Below are positions 10,295-18,332 of a DNA stretch of 64,000 nucleotides, piece after piece. A program made the position numbers and the translations under genes. Under the pieces are notes generated by a model. The model worked only from the letters and a program-made list of their open reading frames with translations. It did no database searches and had not been told where the DNA came from. Position 1 is the first letter of the stretch. The number at the start of each line of letters is the position of its first letter. Source of the DNA: JAKACA01 sp049510975. GTDB lineage: Bacteria; Actinomycetota; Acidimicrobiia; Acidimicrobiales; Bog-793. The stretch is from the NCBI GenBank assembly GCA_049510975.1, contig JBEKYM010000014.1, positions 11,134 through 75,133 of the forward strand, written 5' to 3'.

Positions 10295-11899
10295 GTGACT
10301 CGACCCAGGACTCTTTTCGTGTGCAGCGACTGTCGCGCCTCGGCTCCGAGATGGGCGGGGCGTTGCCCCGGCTGCGGCGAGTGGAACACCCTGGTCGAGG
10401 CGGCACTCCCGGCGCCCGCGCCGAGCGGTTTCCGCCGTTCGGCCGGCTTCAAGAGGCGCCAGAGCGCCACGGACGGGGGAGCGAACGCTCGGTTGGGGGG
10501 CTCGCGGGCGCCGGTCAAGCGGCGCGAGGTGCTCGATCAAGCCGTCTTGCTCTCGGCCGTCGACCCCGATGCCTGTGAGCCGGTGCCCACCGGCGTAGGC
10601 GAGCTCGACCGGGTGCTCTCCGGGGGCTTCGTGCCGGGCTCGGTAACGTTGATCGGAGGAGAGCCGGGAATCGGCAAGTCCACGTTGCTGCTCCAAGCGG
10701 CCGCCAGCGCGGCCGGGCGCGGCCTGCGAACCCTTCTCGTCGCTGCCGAAGAGTCAGCCGAGCAGGTCAGGCGACGTGCGGAGCGGTTGGGGGCACTCGT
10801 CGACAACTGCTACATCGTGGCCACCGGTGACTTGCCGACGGCACTCGAGGCCGTGGGGACGATCCAGCCAGGGCTCCTCATCGTCGATTCCATCCAGACC
10901 ATCGGGGACCCGAGCCTGACCTCACAGGTCGGATCGACGACTCAGGTACGGGAGTGCGCCCAGGCGCTCGCTCATTACGCCAAGGCGACGGGCACTGCCA
11001 CCGTGCTCGTCGGGCACGTGACCAAGGACGGCGCCTTGGCGGGGCCGCGTACTCTCGAGCACCTCGTCGACACCGTGCTGTCGTTCGAGGGCGATCGTCA
11101 CCACTCCTTGCGGCACCTGAGCGCGACGAAGCATCGTTACGGCACGACCGGCGAGATCGGGCTCTTCGAGATGGCCGAGTCGGGTCTCGTCGGCCTCGTC
11201 GACCCGAGTGCTGTGCTCCTGGCGGACCGGCATCGCGGTGTTGCCGGCTCCGTCGTGGCACCGGTCATCGAGGGGCGCCGGCCGCTGTTGGTCGAAGTGC
11301 AGGCCCTCGTCGGAGAGTCCCACTCGTCGTCGCCGCGACGCGTCGTGCAGGGAATCCCTGCGGCGCGCCTGGCGTTGCTCCTGGCGGTCCTGGAACGGTC
11401 CGTCGGGATTTCGGTTCGTTCCCTCGACGTGTTCGTTTCGACCGTCGGGGGGATCAAGGTGGCCGAGCCGGCTTCTGATCTTGCCGTGGCATTGGCACTG
11501 GTGTCCGCCGTTTCGGGCGTTCCCATCCCCGAGCGAGTCGTAGCGTTCGGCGAGGTCGGCCTCGGTGGCGAGGTGAGGCAGTCCTCCGGCGCGGAGAGGC
11601 GGCTGTCGGAGGCCTCCCGACTCGGCTTCGACCGGGCGATCGCGCCGGCCTCAACACCCCGGCCAGGCGGTACACTGGATGTCGTTCGAGTGGCAACGGT
11701 CGCAGAAGCTGTCAGCGCATTGGCGTTGGCAGATGCTCGGTCGGTGACCAACCGGCGGGATCGAGCCCGGACCACAGCGGACAAAGCCCGAAGCGGAACT
11801 AGGGATCAAGCGGGAGGTCTCCGAGGTCGTTCAGCGGCGAGTGGTCCGTCGCAGGCGGTACCCAAGCCCAGGATCGGACTCAGCGTCGTCCGGGACTGA
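10295..11899 (+). CDS. radA: DNA repair protein RadA (Sms)
   Basis: The product (534 aa) is a RecA-like ATPase that promotes branch migration in recombinational repair. A four-cysteine zinc finger is at C10, C13, C24 and C27. Walker A is GGEPGIGKST near residues 124-133. The RadA-specific motif appears as KHRYGTTGEIG near 281, a variant of the usual KNRFG. A C-terminal Lon-protease-like domain runs from about 345 to 465. After that the protein continues for about 60 residues of basic, Arg/Ala-rich sequence ending in GLSVVRD, which is beyond the normal 450-460 aa. The GTG start at 10295 puts the zinc finger at its usual place. carD lies downstream after a 98-nt gap with its own likely promoter. 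Confidence 0.94.
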   Translation: MTRPRTLFVCSDCRASAPRWAGRCPGCGEWNTLVEAALPAPAPSGFRRSAGFKRRQSATDGGANARLGGSRAPVKRREVLDQAVLLSAVDPDACEPVPTGVGELDRVLSGGFVPGSVTLIGGEPGIGKSTLLLQAAASAAGRGLRTLLVAAEESAEQVRRRAERLGALVDNCYIVATGDLPTALEAVGTIQPGLLIVDSIQTIGDPSLTSQVGSTTQVRECAQALAHYAKATGTATVLVGHVTKDGALAGPRTLEHLVDTVLSFEGDRHHSLRHLSATKHRYGTTGEIGLFEMAESGLVGLVDPSAVLLADRHRGVAGSVVAPVIEGRRPLLVEVQALVGESHSSSPRRVVQGIPAARLALLLAVLERSVGISVRSLDVFVSTVGGIKVAEPASDLAVALALVSAVSGVPIPERVVAFGEVGLGGEVRQSSGAERRLSEASRLGFDRAIAPASTPRPGGTLDVVRVATVAEAVSALALADARSVTNRRDRARTTADKARSGTRDQAGGLRGRSAASGPSQAVPKPRIGLSVVRD

Positions 11900-11932
11900 A
11901 TGCCTTCGACATGAGGCCTCCGAGCCCTCAAG

Positions 11933-11961
11933 TTGAGGGAATCCCGATACCTCCGTACCCT
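11933..11961 (+). promoter_or_regulatory. Likely carD promoter
   Basis: TTGAGG (11933-11938) and TACCCT (11956-11961) are separated by 17 nt. TTGAGG is a good -35 and TACCCT fits the TANNNT -10 of actinobacterial housekeeping promoters. Transcription would start near 11968, giving a leader of about 30 nt before the TTG start of carD. Confidence 0.4.
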
Positions 11962-11997
11962 GGTAAGTAATCGCAACGTCTTGTGAGGAGTGCTCTG

Positions 11998-12474
11998 TTG
12001 TTCGACGTCGGGGACAAAGTCGTCTATCCGCACCACGGCGCAGCCGTGGTCGAGTGCCGTGAGGAGCGCGAGTTCTTCGGCGAGAAGAAGGAGTACTTGG
12101 TACTCAAGCTGGCCTACGGGGATCTCACCTTGATGGTGCCAGCCGACAACACCGCAGAAGTCGGGTTGCGAGAGGTCATCAACGACGAAGAGGTCGAGGA
12201 AGTCTTCGCCGTCCTTCGCAAGAAGGAGGCGCGCATGCCGACGAACTGGTCGCGGCGCTACAAGAACCACGTCGAGAAGCTGAAGTCCGGTGACATCTAC
12301 CAGGTCGCCGAAGTCGTCCGGAACCTCTCGATCCGCGACAAGGACAAGGGCCTGTCTGCGGGGGAGAAGCGGATGCTCACCAAGGCTCGCCAGATCCTTG
12401 TCTCGGAGCTCACCTTCGCCATTGGTGTGAGCGAGGATGAGGCCGAGGAGCGCCTCAACGCAGCCCTGCCCTAA
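11998..12474 (+). CDS. carD: CarD-family RNA polymerase-binding transcription factor
   Basis: The product is 158 aa. The N-terminal Tudor-like RNA polymerase interaction domain (VGDKVVYPHHGAAVVE, residues 4-19, then a beta-rich stretch to about 60) binds the RNAP beta subunit. The helical C-terminal domain (about 65-158, MPTNWSRRYKNHVEKLKSGD) contacts DNA upstream of the -10 and stabilises the open complex. A start at GTG 11983 would add five residues. I prefer TTG at 11998 because GAGGAG (11984-11989) sits 8 nt before it and the resulting MFDVGDKVVYPHHG matches the family. The gene lies before ispD-ispF, a common actinobacterial order, and ispD starts 12 nt after its stop. Confidence 0.95.
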   Translation: MFDVGDKVVYPHHGAAVVECREEREFFGEKKEYLVLKLAYGDLTLMVPADNTAEVGLREVINDEEVEEVFAVLRKKEARMPTNWSRRYKNHVEKLKSGDIYQVAEVVRNLSIRDKDKGLSAGEKRMLTKARQILVSELTFAIGVSEDEAEERLNAALP

Positions 12475-12486
12475 GGGGCACAGCTG

Positions 12487-13224
12487 TTGGGCACGTCGGT
12501 GCCGGAGATGCCGCCGCCGCCGGATTGGGCGGCAACCGTAGCCGCCGACGCAGACGCCGGCCGGTCGCGCCCTATCTGGGGCATCGTCGTGGCCGCGGGG
12601 GTCGGCCGGCGGTTCGGAGCGGAGAAGCAGTTTCTTACCTTGTGCGGCCGTCCGATCTACGAATGGGCGGTGGCGACCCTGCGATCCGTCGCCGATGGCG
12701 TCGTACTGGTCGTGCCGCCAGGGCGCGCAGCTGACGCGGAGCTCCGGACATCGGCCGACGTGGTTGTAGCGGGCGGCGAGACGAGAGCAGCTTCAGTGCG
12801 CTCCGGTTTACGCGCCGTCCCAGAGGAGGCGGCGATCATCGTGGTGCACGACGCCGCCCGACCGCTCGCCTCGGAGGCGCTTTGCCGGGAGGTCGTCGCG
12901 GCGGTGGTCAGCGGCGCCGAAGCGGCGATACCGGGTGTCGAGGTCCTCGACACCGTGAAAGCGGTGTCCGGCGGTGTCGTCCACTCGACGGTCGACCGAG
13001 CGAATCTCGTGCGTGTCCAGACCCCGCAAGCGTTCCGGGCCTCCATCTTGCGGCGAGCCCACGCGGCTGAGCCGGAAGCCACCGACGATGCTGCCGTGGT
13101 CGAGGCGCTCGGAGTGGACGTGCTGGTCGTGCCCGGTGAGGAATCCAATCTGAAGATCACCGCTCCTGCCGACCTCGAGCTGCTGGAGTGGCGTTTGTCC
13201 GCTCGCGATCCGAGGTCGCCGTGA
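12487..13224 (+). CDS. ispD: 2-C-methyl-D-erythritol 4-phosphate cytidylyltransferase
   Basis: The product (245 aa) carries out the third step of the MEP isoprenoid pathway, joining MEP and CTP to CDP-ME. The nucleotide-binding segment VVAAGVGRRFGAEKQF is near residues 35-50. VVHDAARPL near 119 and NLKITAPADL near the end are family signatures. There is an extra Pro/Ala-rich N-terminus of about 30 residues. The TTG at 12487 has GGGG 8-10 nt before it; GTG 12499 or ATG 12508 would also keep the whole domain, so the exact start is open. Its TGA overlaps the GTG of ispF. Confidence 0.94.
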   Translation: MGTSVPEMPPPPDWAATVAADADAGRSRPIWGIVVAAGVGRRFGAEKQFLTLCGRPIYEWAVATLRSVADGVVLVVPPGRAADAELRTSADVVVAGGETRAASVRSGLRAVPEEAAIIVVHDAARPLASEALCREVVAAVVSGAEAAIPGVEVLDTVKAVSGGVVHSTVDRANLVRVQTPQAFRASILRRAHAAEPEATDDAAVVEALGVDVLVVPGEESNLKITAPADLELLEWRLSARDPRSP

Positions 13225-13703
13225 GCCCCCGCGTGGGCGTCGGGTACGATGTGCATCCGTTCTCCACCGATCGATCGCGCGTGCTGATCCTCGGTGGGGT
13301 GGTGTTTCCCGGAGAGCCCGCGCTCTCTGGTCACAGCGACGCCGACGTGGCTGCACATGCGGTCGCTGACGCCATGCTCGGGGCGGCCGGCCTCGGAGAC
13401 ATCGGAATGCACTTCTCCGACCAGGACGAACGCTGGAAGGGAGCCAACAGCTTGGAGTTGTTGGCCCGAGTCGCGGAGTTGGTGCAGCAAGTTGGTTTCA
13501 GGCTCGTGAACGCCGATTGCACGGTGGTTTGTGAGCGTCCCCGCATCGTCGGGTCTCGAGAGGAAATGATGGCAAATCTCAGCGCCGCCACCGGTGGTCC
13601 TGTTCACGTGAAGGCCACGCGGCCGGAGGGCCTCGGTGCACTCGGACGCCAGGAAGGCATCGCCTGCTTGGCTGTCGCCTTACTCGAAGAGGTGTCGGCA
13701 TGA
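13221..13703 (+). CDS. ispF: 2-C-methyl-D-erythritol 2,4-cyclodiphosphate synthase
   Basis: The product (160 aa, the usual length) cyclises CDP-ME 2-phosphate to ME-cPP in the MEP pathway. The zinc ligands are visible as GYDVHPF (D10, H12) and GHSDADVAAHAVADAMLGA (His near residue 44). DIGMHFSDQD and ATRPEGLGALGRQEGIAC are conserved further on. The GTG at 13221 overlaps the ispD stop as GTGA and is preferred over an in-frame ATG at 13188. Its own stop overlaps the ATG of rlmB. In many actinobacteria cysS lies between ispF and rlmB; here it does not. Confidence 0.95.
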   Translation: MSPRVGVGYDVHPFSTDRSRVLILGGVVFPGEPALSGHSDADVAAHAVADAMLGAAGLGDIGMHFSDQDERWKGANSLELLARVAELVQQVGFRLVNADCTVVCERPRIVGSREEMMANLSAATGGPVHVKATRPEGLGALGRQEGIACLAVALLEEVSA

Positions 13704-16105
13704 GCCCGTACTCGCGCTCCGACGGCGACAGCGACCGCCCGAGGAATGCCGGCGACAAGCGCGGCGACAGTCGCGGGCGGCGGGATTCCGGCGGATCCGG
13801 CTCACGAGACGGCTCCGGTGGCCCACGCCGCAGCGGGAGTGCTGGCTCGGGGGAAGGCCGCCCGCCCTATCGAAGCGGCACGGGCCGTCCGAGCAGCGGT
13901 GGTTACCAGGGCAGCCGACCGAGCAGCGGTGGTTACCAGGGCAGCCGACCCGGGGGCAGTGGCGGTTACCAGGGTTCCCGTCCGAGCAGCGGTGGTTACC
14001 AGGGCGGCAGCCGACCCGGAGGCAGCGGCGGTTACCAGGGTTCCCGTCCGAGCAGCGGTGGCTATCAGGGTTCCCGACCGGGCGGATCGGGCTACCAGGG
14101 CAGCCGGCCTGCCGGTGCTGGCTACCAGGGTTCACGACCGAGCAGCGGTGGCTATCAGGGTTCCCGACCGGGCGGATCGGGGTATCAGGGCAGCCGGCCT
14201 GCCGGTGCTGGCTACCAGGGTTCACGACCGAGCAGCGGCGGCTATCAGGGCGGCCGGCCAGCCGGCGGCTACCAAGGCAGCCGACCGAGCAGCGGCGGCT
14301 ACCAGGGTTCCCGACCGAGCGGTTCGGGCTACCAAGGCAGCCGACCGAGCAGCGGCGGCTACCAGGGTTCCCGACCGAGCAGCGGCGGCTACCAGGGTTC
14401 CCGACCGAGCAGCGGCGGCTCTAGGGACCGCTCGAAGGGCTACGACGCCGGGCGTACCGGGACGGGCTCGCCGGGGCGCAACGACGACTTCCGCCCGAGT
14501 CGTGATCGTGACGATGACCGCGGTCGGTCCGGCCCCGGCGGCCGCGCCGCCGGCGGCTACCAGCGGTCCGGTCCCCCGCGGAGTCCGGAGGGCTCGGTGT
14601 GGGGTGGGATCGCGCGGGGCGGCGGCGGATACCGGGGCCGCGACGCCGAGACGCGCGGTGCGCCAGACCGGGGCAGGTCGAGCTACGGAGATCGGGGTCG
14701 CTCGGCGCCAGGGCGCTCCTGGCGCAACGATGACCCGGAGAGCGGCGTCCGGCGGGCTGGCCGGCCGCCTGCGGTGAGCGGAGGCGGAGGCGATCTCAGC
14801 GAAGGCCGGTCCGTCAGCCGGGCCGCCACCGCTGGCCGCAACCTCTGGAACCCGTCGCCTCGCGGCGGTTCTGCTAGCGCCCGCGGGCCGATTATCAAGC
14901 GCTCGCCACACTCGCTCGGCGGTGAGCAGGTTGAGGGGCGCCAGGCCGTCCGCGAACTGCTTGCGGCTCGGCGCCGGCAGGTGACCGAGGTCTGGATGAC
15001 CGAGGGGAACGACCCGTCACCCATTCTCGGTGAGATCGACCGTCTCGCCCGCGAGGCGCACGTCCCGGTTCGCCTCGTCTCCTCTCGCCGCCTCGAGTCG
15101 GTGCAGGGCACCGATGCCCCGCAGGGTGTCGTCGCCTTCGCCGAGCCGTTGACCGCGGCCAGCCTCGACGAGCTCGTGTTCGGGTGGGACAACGAGAGCG
15201 CCTCTTCGAAAGACGACCTCGATGCCGAGTCCGAGATCGAGATCGAGATCGATGAGGATGATGAGGTCGGGGACGACCAGAGCTTCTTCGGCGGGTTCGA
15301 CGACGATTCCGACGACGAGTCTGACGATGACGACACTGAGCTCGATTTCCCAGTCCTCATCGAATTCGTTGACGAGACAGACGAGCCCGGCGACGACGAG
15401 GACGCGGACATCGTGCCAGTACTCGACAGCGTCGAGACGCATGCGGAGCTGGCCACGTCGGAGGCGAGCGGAGAAGCCCTCCTCGATCTGAGCACCGAGT
15501 CGTCGGAGCACGACGAGGACGACGAGCACGACGAGGACGCCGACTCCATCGAATCGGTCATCGAGGAAGCAGTGGCCGCCGCCACCACCGCCAGACCGCC
15601 AAAACTGCCGGCGCCGGCTGAGGCTCCACAGGCCAACGCGTTTCTCGTCCTGCTGGAAGGCGTCACCGATCCGCAGAACCTCGGTGCAATCCTGCGAAGC
15701 GCCGAGTGCGCGGGGGCCACAGGTGTGGCCGTGCCGCGTCATCGGTCGGTGCACGTGACTCCAGCGGTGACCAAGGCAGCCGCAGGGGCGATCGAGCACC
15801 TCCAGATGGCCCTTGTAGCCGGCATGCCCAGTGCGCTGCAAGAACTCGAGCACCTCGGTGTCATGACGGTCGGCCTCGACGAGCGAGGGACGGCATCGCT
15901 CTACGACCTCGATCTCGGCGACCGCCCGGTCGCCCTGGTGCTCGGCTCAGAGGGCTCCGGGCTCTCTCCGCTTTCGAGGCGTCGCTGCGAGGTGCTCTGT
16001 CGTATCCCGGTCGGCGGCGAGATCCCGTCGCTGAACGTGTCGGCGGCTGCAGCGGTGGCGTGCTTCGAGGTGGCGAGGCAGCGGGGAGCCCGTAAGCGGC
16101 GCTAG
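13700..16105 (+). CDS. rlmB: RlmB/TrmH-type 23S rRNA 2'-O-methyltransferase with long repeat domain and acidic insert
   Basis: RlmB methylates a guanosine 2'-OH in 23S rRNA using S-adenosylmethionine. This protein is 801 aa, against about 250-330 for the family. Residues 1-62 are charged and Gly/Ser/Arg-rich. Residues 63-242 hold 17 YQG units of the form GGYQGSRPSS or GGYQGSRPGGS. Residues 243-400 are further Arg/Gly-rich sequence. The L30e-like substrate-binding domain (HSLGGEQVEGRQAVRELL) starts near 411. Residues about 505-635 are extremely Asp/Glu-rich. The SPOUT catalytic domain runs from about 646, with NAFLVLLEGVTDPQNLGA, ALVLGSEGSGLSPL and VGGEIPSLNVSAAAAVA; the last two form the SAM-binding trefoil knot. 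The ATG overlaps the ispF stop. The enzyme call is secure; the role of the disordered parts is unknown. Confidence 0.92.
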   Translation: MSPYSRSDGDSDRPRNAGDKRGDSRGRRDSGGSGSRDGSGGPRRSGSAGSGEGRPPYRSGTGRPSSGGYQGSRPSSGGYQGSRPGGSGGYQGSRPSSGGYQGGSRPGGSGGYQGSRPSSGGYQGSRPGGSGYQGSRPAGAGYQGSRPSSGGYQGSRPGGSGYQGSRPAGAGYQGSRPSSGGYQGGRPAGGYQGSRPSSGGYQGSRPSGSGYQGSRPSSGGYQGSRPSSGGYQGSRPSSGGSRDRSKGYDAGRTGTGSPGRNDDFRPSRDRDDDRGRSGPGGRAAGGYQRSGPPRSPEGSVWGGIARGGGGYRGRDAETRGAPDRGRSSYGDRGRSAPGRSWRNDDPESGVRRAGRPPAVSGGGGDLSEGRSVSRAATAGRNLWNPSPRGGSASARGPIIKRSPHSLGGEQVEGRQAVRELLAARRRQVTEVWMTEGNDPSPILGEIDRLAREAHVPVRLVSSRRLESVQGTDAPQGVVAFAEPLTAASLDELVFGWDNESASSKDDLDAESEIEIEIDEDDEVGDDQSFFGGFDDDSDDESDDDDTELDFPVLIEFVDETDEPGDDEDADIVPVLDSVETHAELATSEASGEALLDLSTESSEHDEDDEHDEDADSIESVIEEAVAAATTARPPKLPAPAEAPQANAFLVLLEGVTDPQNLGAILRSAECAGATGVAVPRHRSVHVTPAVTKAAAGAIEHLQMALVAGMPSALQELEHLGVMTVGLDERGTASLYDLDLGDRPVALVLGSEGSGLSPLSRRRCEVLCRIPVGGEIPSLNVSAAAAVACFEVARQRGARKRR
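13886..14425 (+). repeat. In-frame tandem repeat array encoding YQG[S/G]RP units of rlmB
   Basis: About 540 nt of imperfect 27-36-nt units encode 17 copies of a YQG-containing block. Unit lengths vary by whole codons (GGYQGSRPSS, GYQGSRPAGA, GGYQGGSRPGGS), so the frame is kept throughout. The last three or four units (about 14280-14415) are nearly identical at DNA level, which suggests recent expansion by slippage or unequal recombination. Codons differ between older units (ggtggttac, ggcggctac), so the array is under some protein-level constraint. Confidence 0.9.
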
Positions 16106-16151
16106 GAGCGCCGGGTCTCCTCCCACCCAATTCGCAGGCGAGGCGACCTCG

Positions 16152-16199
16152 GGCGCCGGCGCTCGGTACTCTCGTGCCACATCTGCGCTCGCCGGCGCC
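16152..16199. terminator. Long-loop inverted repeat after rlmB
   Basis: GGCGCCGGCG (16152-16161) is perfectly complementary to CGCCGGCGCC (16190-16199), with a 28-nt spacer. It is 46 nt after the rlmB stop and could end the ispD-ispF-rlmB transcript. A perfect 8-bp palindrome TAGCGCTA follows at 16201-16208, just before the next gene's ribosome binding site. No T-tract is present, so terminator function is a guess. Confidence 0.3.
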
Positions 16200-16226
16200 G
16201 TAGCGCTACGGGACCTGGAGGTGGTC

Positions 16227-16847
16227 ATGGATACCTGGCAGGCGATCGCCGCCGAGCGATCGGCGCTGGCTGACGACCTGGCAACACTCGACGCCAGCAG
16301 CTGGGACGCCCAGTCGTTGTGCAGCCAGTGGAAGGTCCGGCACGTCGTGGGACACCTGATCGCCGGGGCAGACTTGAAGACGGGCCCGGTCATGGTCGGG
16401 CTCCTCAAGAACGGCATGAACTTCAACCGCTTCATGGCACGTGAGGGCCTGGCTCTCGGAGCGAGGCCTCCCGACGAGCTGCTGGAGCAGTTCCGCGAGA
16501 CCGTGGGGATACGCCGGACGCCGGCCGGCGCTCAGCCCGAGATCCTGCTCGTCGACCTCGTTTGCCACAGCGCCGATATTCGTCGACCGACAGGCATGAC
16601 CCGGAGCGTGCCGGAGGCCACGTTGTTGACGGTGGCCGAGACGGTGAAGCGCCTCGGTTTCCCGATCCACGCCAAGCAGCGAATCGCCGGTCTGCGGATG
16701 TCGGCGACTGACTCCGATTGGTCAGCCGGGGACGGTCCGCCCGTCGAAGGTCCGCTCGCGTCGCTCGTCCTCGTGATGGCGGGGCGCAAGGCGCCGCTCG
16801 AGGAGCTCTCGGGCGAAGGGGTGCCAACGATTCAAACTCGCGTCTAG
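16227..16847 (+). CDS. Maleylpyruvate isomerase-like (MDMPI/DinB-fold) mycothiol-dependent enzyme family protein
   Basis: The product is 206 aa. The N-terminal four-helix DinB-like region (WQAIAAERSALADDLATLDA, then WKVRHVVGHLIAGADL) carries a conserved HVVGHL histidine segment, and LLVDLVCHSADIRRP supplies the second His. Both fit the metal-binding pattern of mycothiol-dependent isomerases and transferases in actinobacteria. The ATG at 16227 is preferred over GTG 16221 because GGAGG (16217-16221) lies 5 nt before it. It is a single plus-strand gene convergent with gltA. The substrate cannot be told; members include maleylpyruvate isomerases and many uncharacterised proteins. Confidence 0.75.
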   Translation: MDTWQAIAAERSALADDLATLDASSWDAQSLCSQWKVRHVVGHLIAGADLKTGPVMVGLLKNGMNFNRFMAREGLALGARPPDELLEQFRETVGIRRTPAGAQPEILLVDLVCHSADIRRPTGMTRSVPEATLLTVAETVKRLGFPIHAKQRIAGLRMSATDSDWSAGDGPPVEGPLASLVLVMAGRKAPLEELSGEGVPTIQTRV

Positions 16848-16930
16848 CTCCATCGAGGCGCCGCCCGGCTTGGGCATCTCCAACCGGTGCTGGCCCCGCC
16901 CGGCCTCGTCCCCCGCGCGAGAAGCTCGGC

Positions 16931-18205
16931 TCAGCCCTTGCGGTCCGCCAGTGCGACGTAGTCCCGCCGAGGGCTGCCGATGTAGAGCTGCCGGGGGCGA
17001 GCGATCTTCGTGTCGTGTTCGAGCATCTCGGCCCAGTGGGCGAGCCAGCCAGCTGTACGCGGGATGGCGAAGAGCACGGGGAACATCTCCATCGGGAAAC
17101 CCATCGCCTGGTAGATGAGGCCCGAGTAGAAGTCCACGTTCGGGTAGAGCTTCCGGCTCGTGAAGTACTCGTCCGCCAGTGCCGCCTCTTCCAGCTTGAG
17201 GGCGATGTCGAGGAGGGGGTTCTTGCCGGTGACGTCGAACACGTCGTAGGCGACCTGGCGGATGATCTTGGCCCGAGGGTCGTAGTTCTTGTACACACGG
17301 TGTCCGAAGCCTTGCAGGCGCCCGTTGCCCGCCTTCACCGACTTGATGAAGTCGGGCACGTTCTCCAGCGAGCCGATCGACTGCAGCATCCTGATGACCT
17401 GCTCGTTGGCCCCGCCGTGACGGGGACCGTAGAGGGCCGCACAGGCAGCGGCACAGGCCGAGTACGGGTCGACGTGGGACGAGCCCACGACCCGCATCGC
17501 CGTTGTGGAGACGTTCTGCTCGTGATCGGCGTGCAGGATGAACAAGACGTCGACAGCACGGGCCAGTGCCGGGTTGGCGTCAAAACGCGGCTCCGCCGTC
17601 TTCCACATCATCGACAAGAAGTTGGCCGGGAAGCCGAGCGAATTGTCCGGGTAGACGAACGGCATGCCCACGCTGAAGCGGTGAGCCGCCGCCGCCAGCG
17701 TCGGCATCTTGGCGATGAGCCGGATGATCTGCTTGTAGCGGATGACCGGATCGAAGATCTCCACCGCCTCCGGGTAGAACGTCGAGAGCGCAGCCACGGC
17801 CGATACGAGGATGCCCATTGGATGAGCGTCGTAGTGGAAGCCCTCGAGGAAGCGCTTGCGCACGTTCTCGTGGATGAAGGTGTGGTAAGTGATCTCGTGG
17901 ATCCACTCTTCCAGCTGGTCGGCCGTGGGCAGATCGCCGTGGAGCAGCAGGTAGGCGACTTCGAGGTACGTCGACTTCTCGGCCAGTTGCTCGATGGGGT
18001 ATCCCCGGTACTCGAGCTTGCCTTCGTCACCGTCGATGAACGTGATCGAGCTCTCGGCCGCCGCCGTCGTCATGAACGCCGGGTCGTAGAACCACACCCC
18101 CGGCAGCAGCTTTGCCCATTGCTCTGCTGCGATCCCGCCGTCGGTGATGGGGATCTCGATGGACTCGCCGTTCCGGTTGTCTGTGATCGTGATGCTCTCT
18201 GCCAC
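16931..18205 (-). CDS. gltA: Citrate synthase
   Basis: The product (424 aa) is a type II hexameric-family citrate synthase that condenses oxaloacetate and acetyl-CoA. The catalytic segments are visible: LFILHADHEQNVSTTAMR (first active His), YGPRHGGANEQVIRML, GFGHRVYKNYDPRA (second His with substrate Arg) and the C-terminal Asp/Arg region VDFYSGLIYQAMGFP. An upstream in-frame start at 18385 would add 60 residues of unrelated Pro/Ala-rich sequence. I chose the GTG at 18205 because GGGAGG lies 9 nt before it and translation then begins AESITITDN, where family members start. It converges with the MDMPI-like gene. Confidence 0.96.
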   Translation of the reverse strand: MAESITITDNRNGESIEIPITDGGIAAEQWAKLLPGVWFYDPAFMTTAAAESSITFIDGDEGKLEYRGYPIEQLAEKSTYLEVAYLLLHGDLPTADQLEEWIHEITYHTFIHENVRKRFLEGFHYDAHPMGILVSAVAALSTFYPEAVEIFDPVIRYKQIIRLIAKMPTLAAAAHRFSVGMPFVYPDNSLGFPANFLSMMWKTAEPRFDANPALARAVDVLFILHADHEQNVSTTAMRVVGSSHVDPYSACAAACAALYGPRHGGANEQVIRMLQSIGSLENVPDFIKSVKAGNGRLQGFGHRVYKNYDPRAKIIRQVAYDVFDVTGKNPLLDIALKLEEAALADEYFTSRKLYPNVDFYSGLIYQAMGFPMEMFPVLFAIPRTAGWLAHWAEMLEHDTKIARPRQLYIGSPRRDYVALADRKG

Positions 18206-18332
18206 GACTTCCGACCTCCCGTCGGTTGCTGCGTCTCCCCACTGGGGCCTTACTGGCTGCATCCTATGACCGGGCATGGCAAACCCGACAGGCGAGGGGG
18301 CCACCTGGGCGCCCGGCTGGCGAATGGGCGGC

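Noticed and set aside
13886..14425. CRISPR-like array
   Set aside because: The repeats are in frame, encode YQG units, have no unique spacers of constant length and lie inside rlmB.
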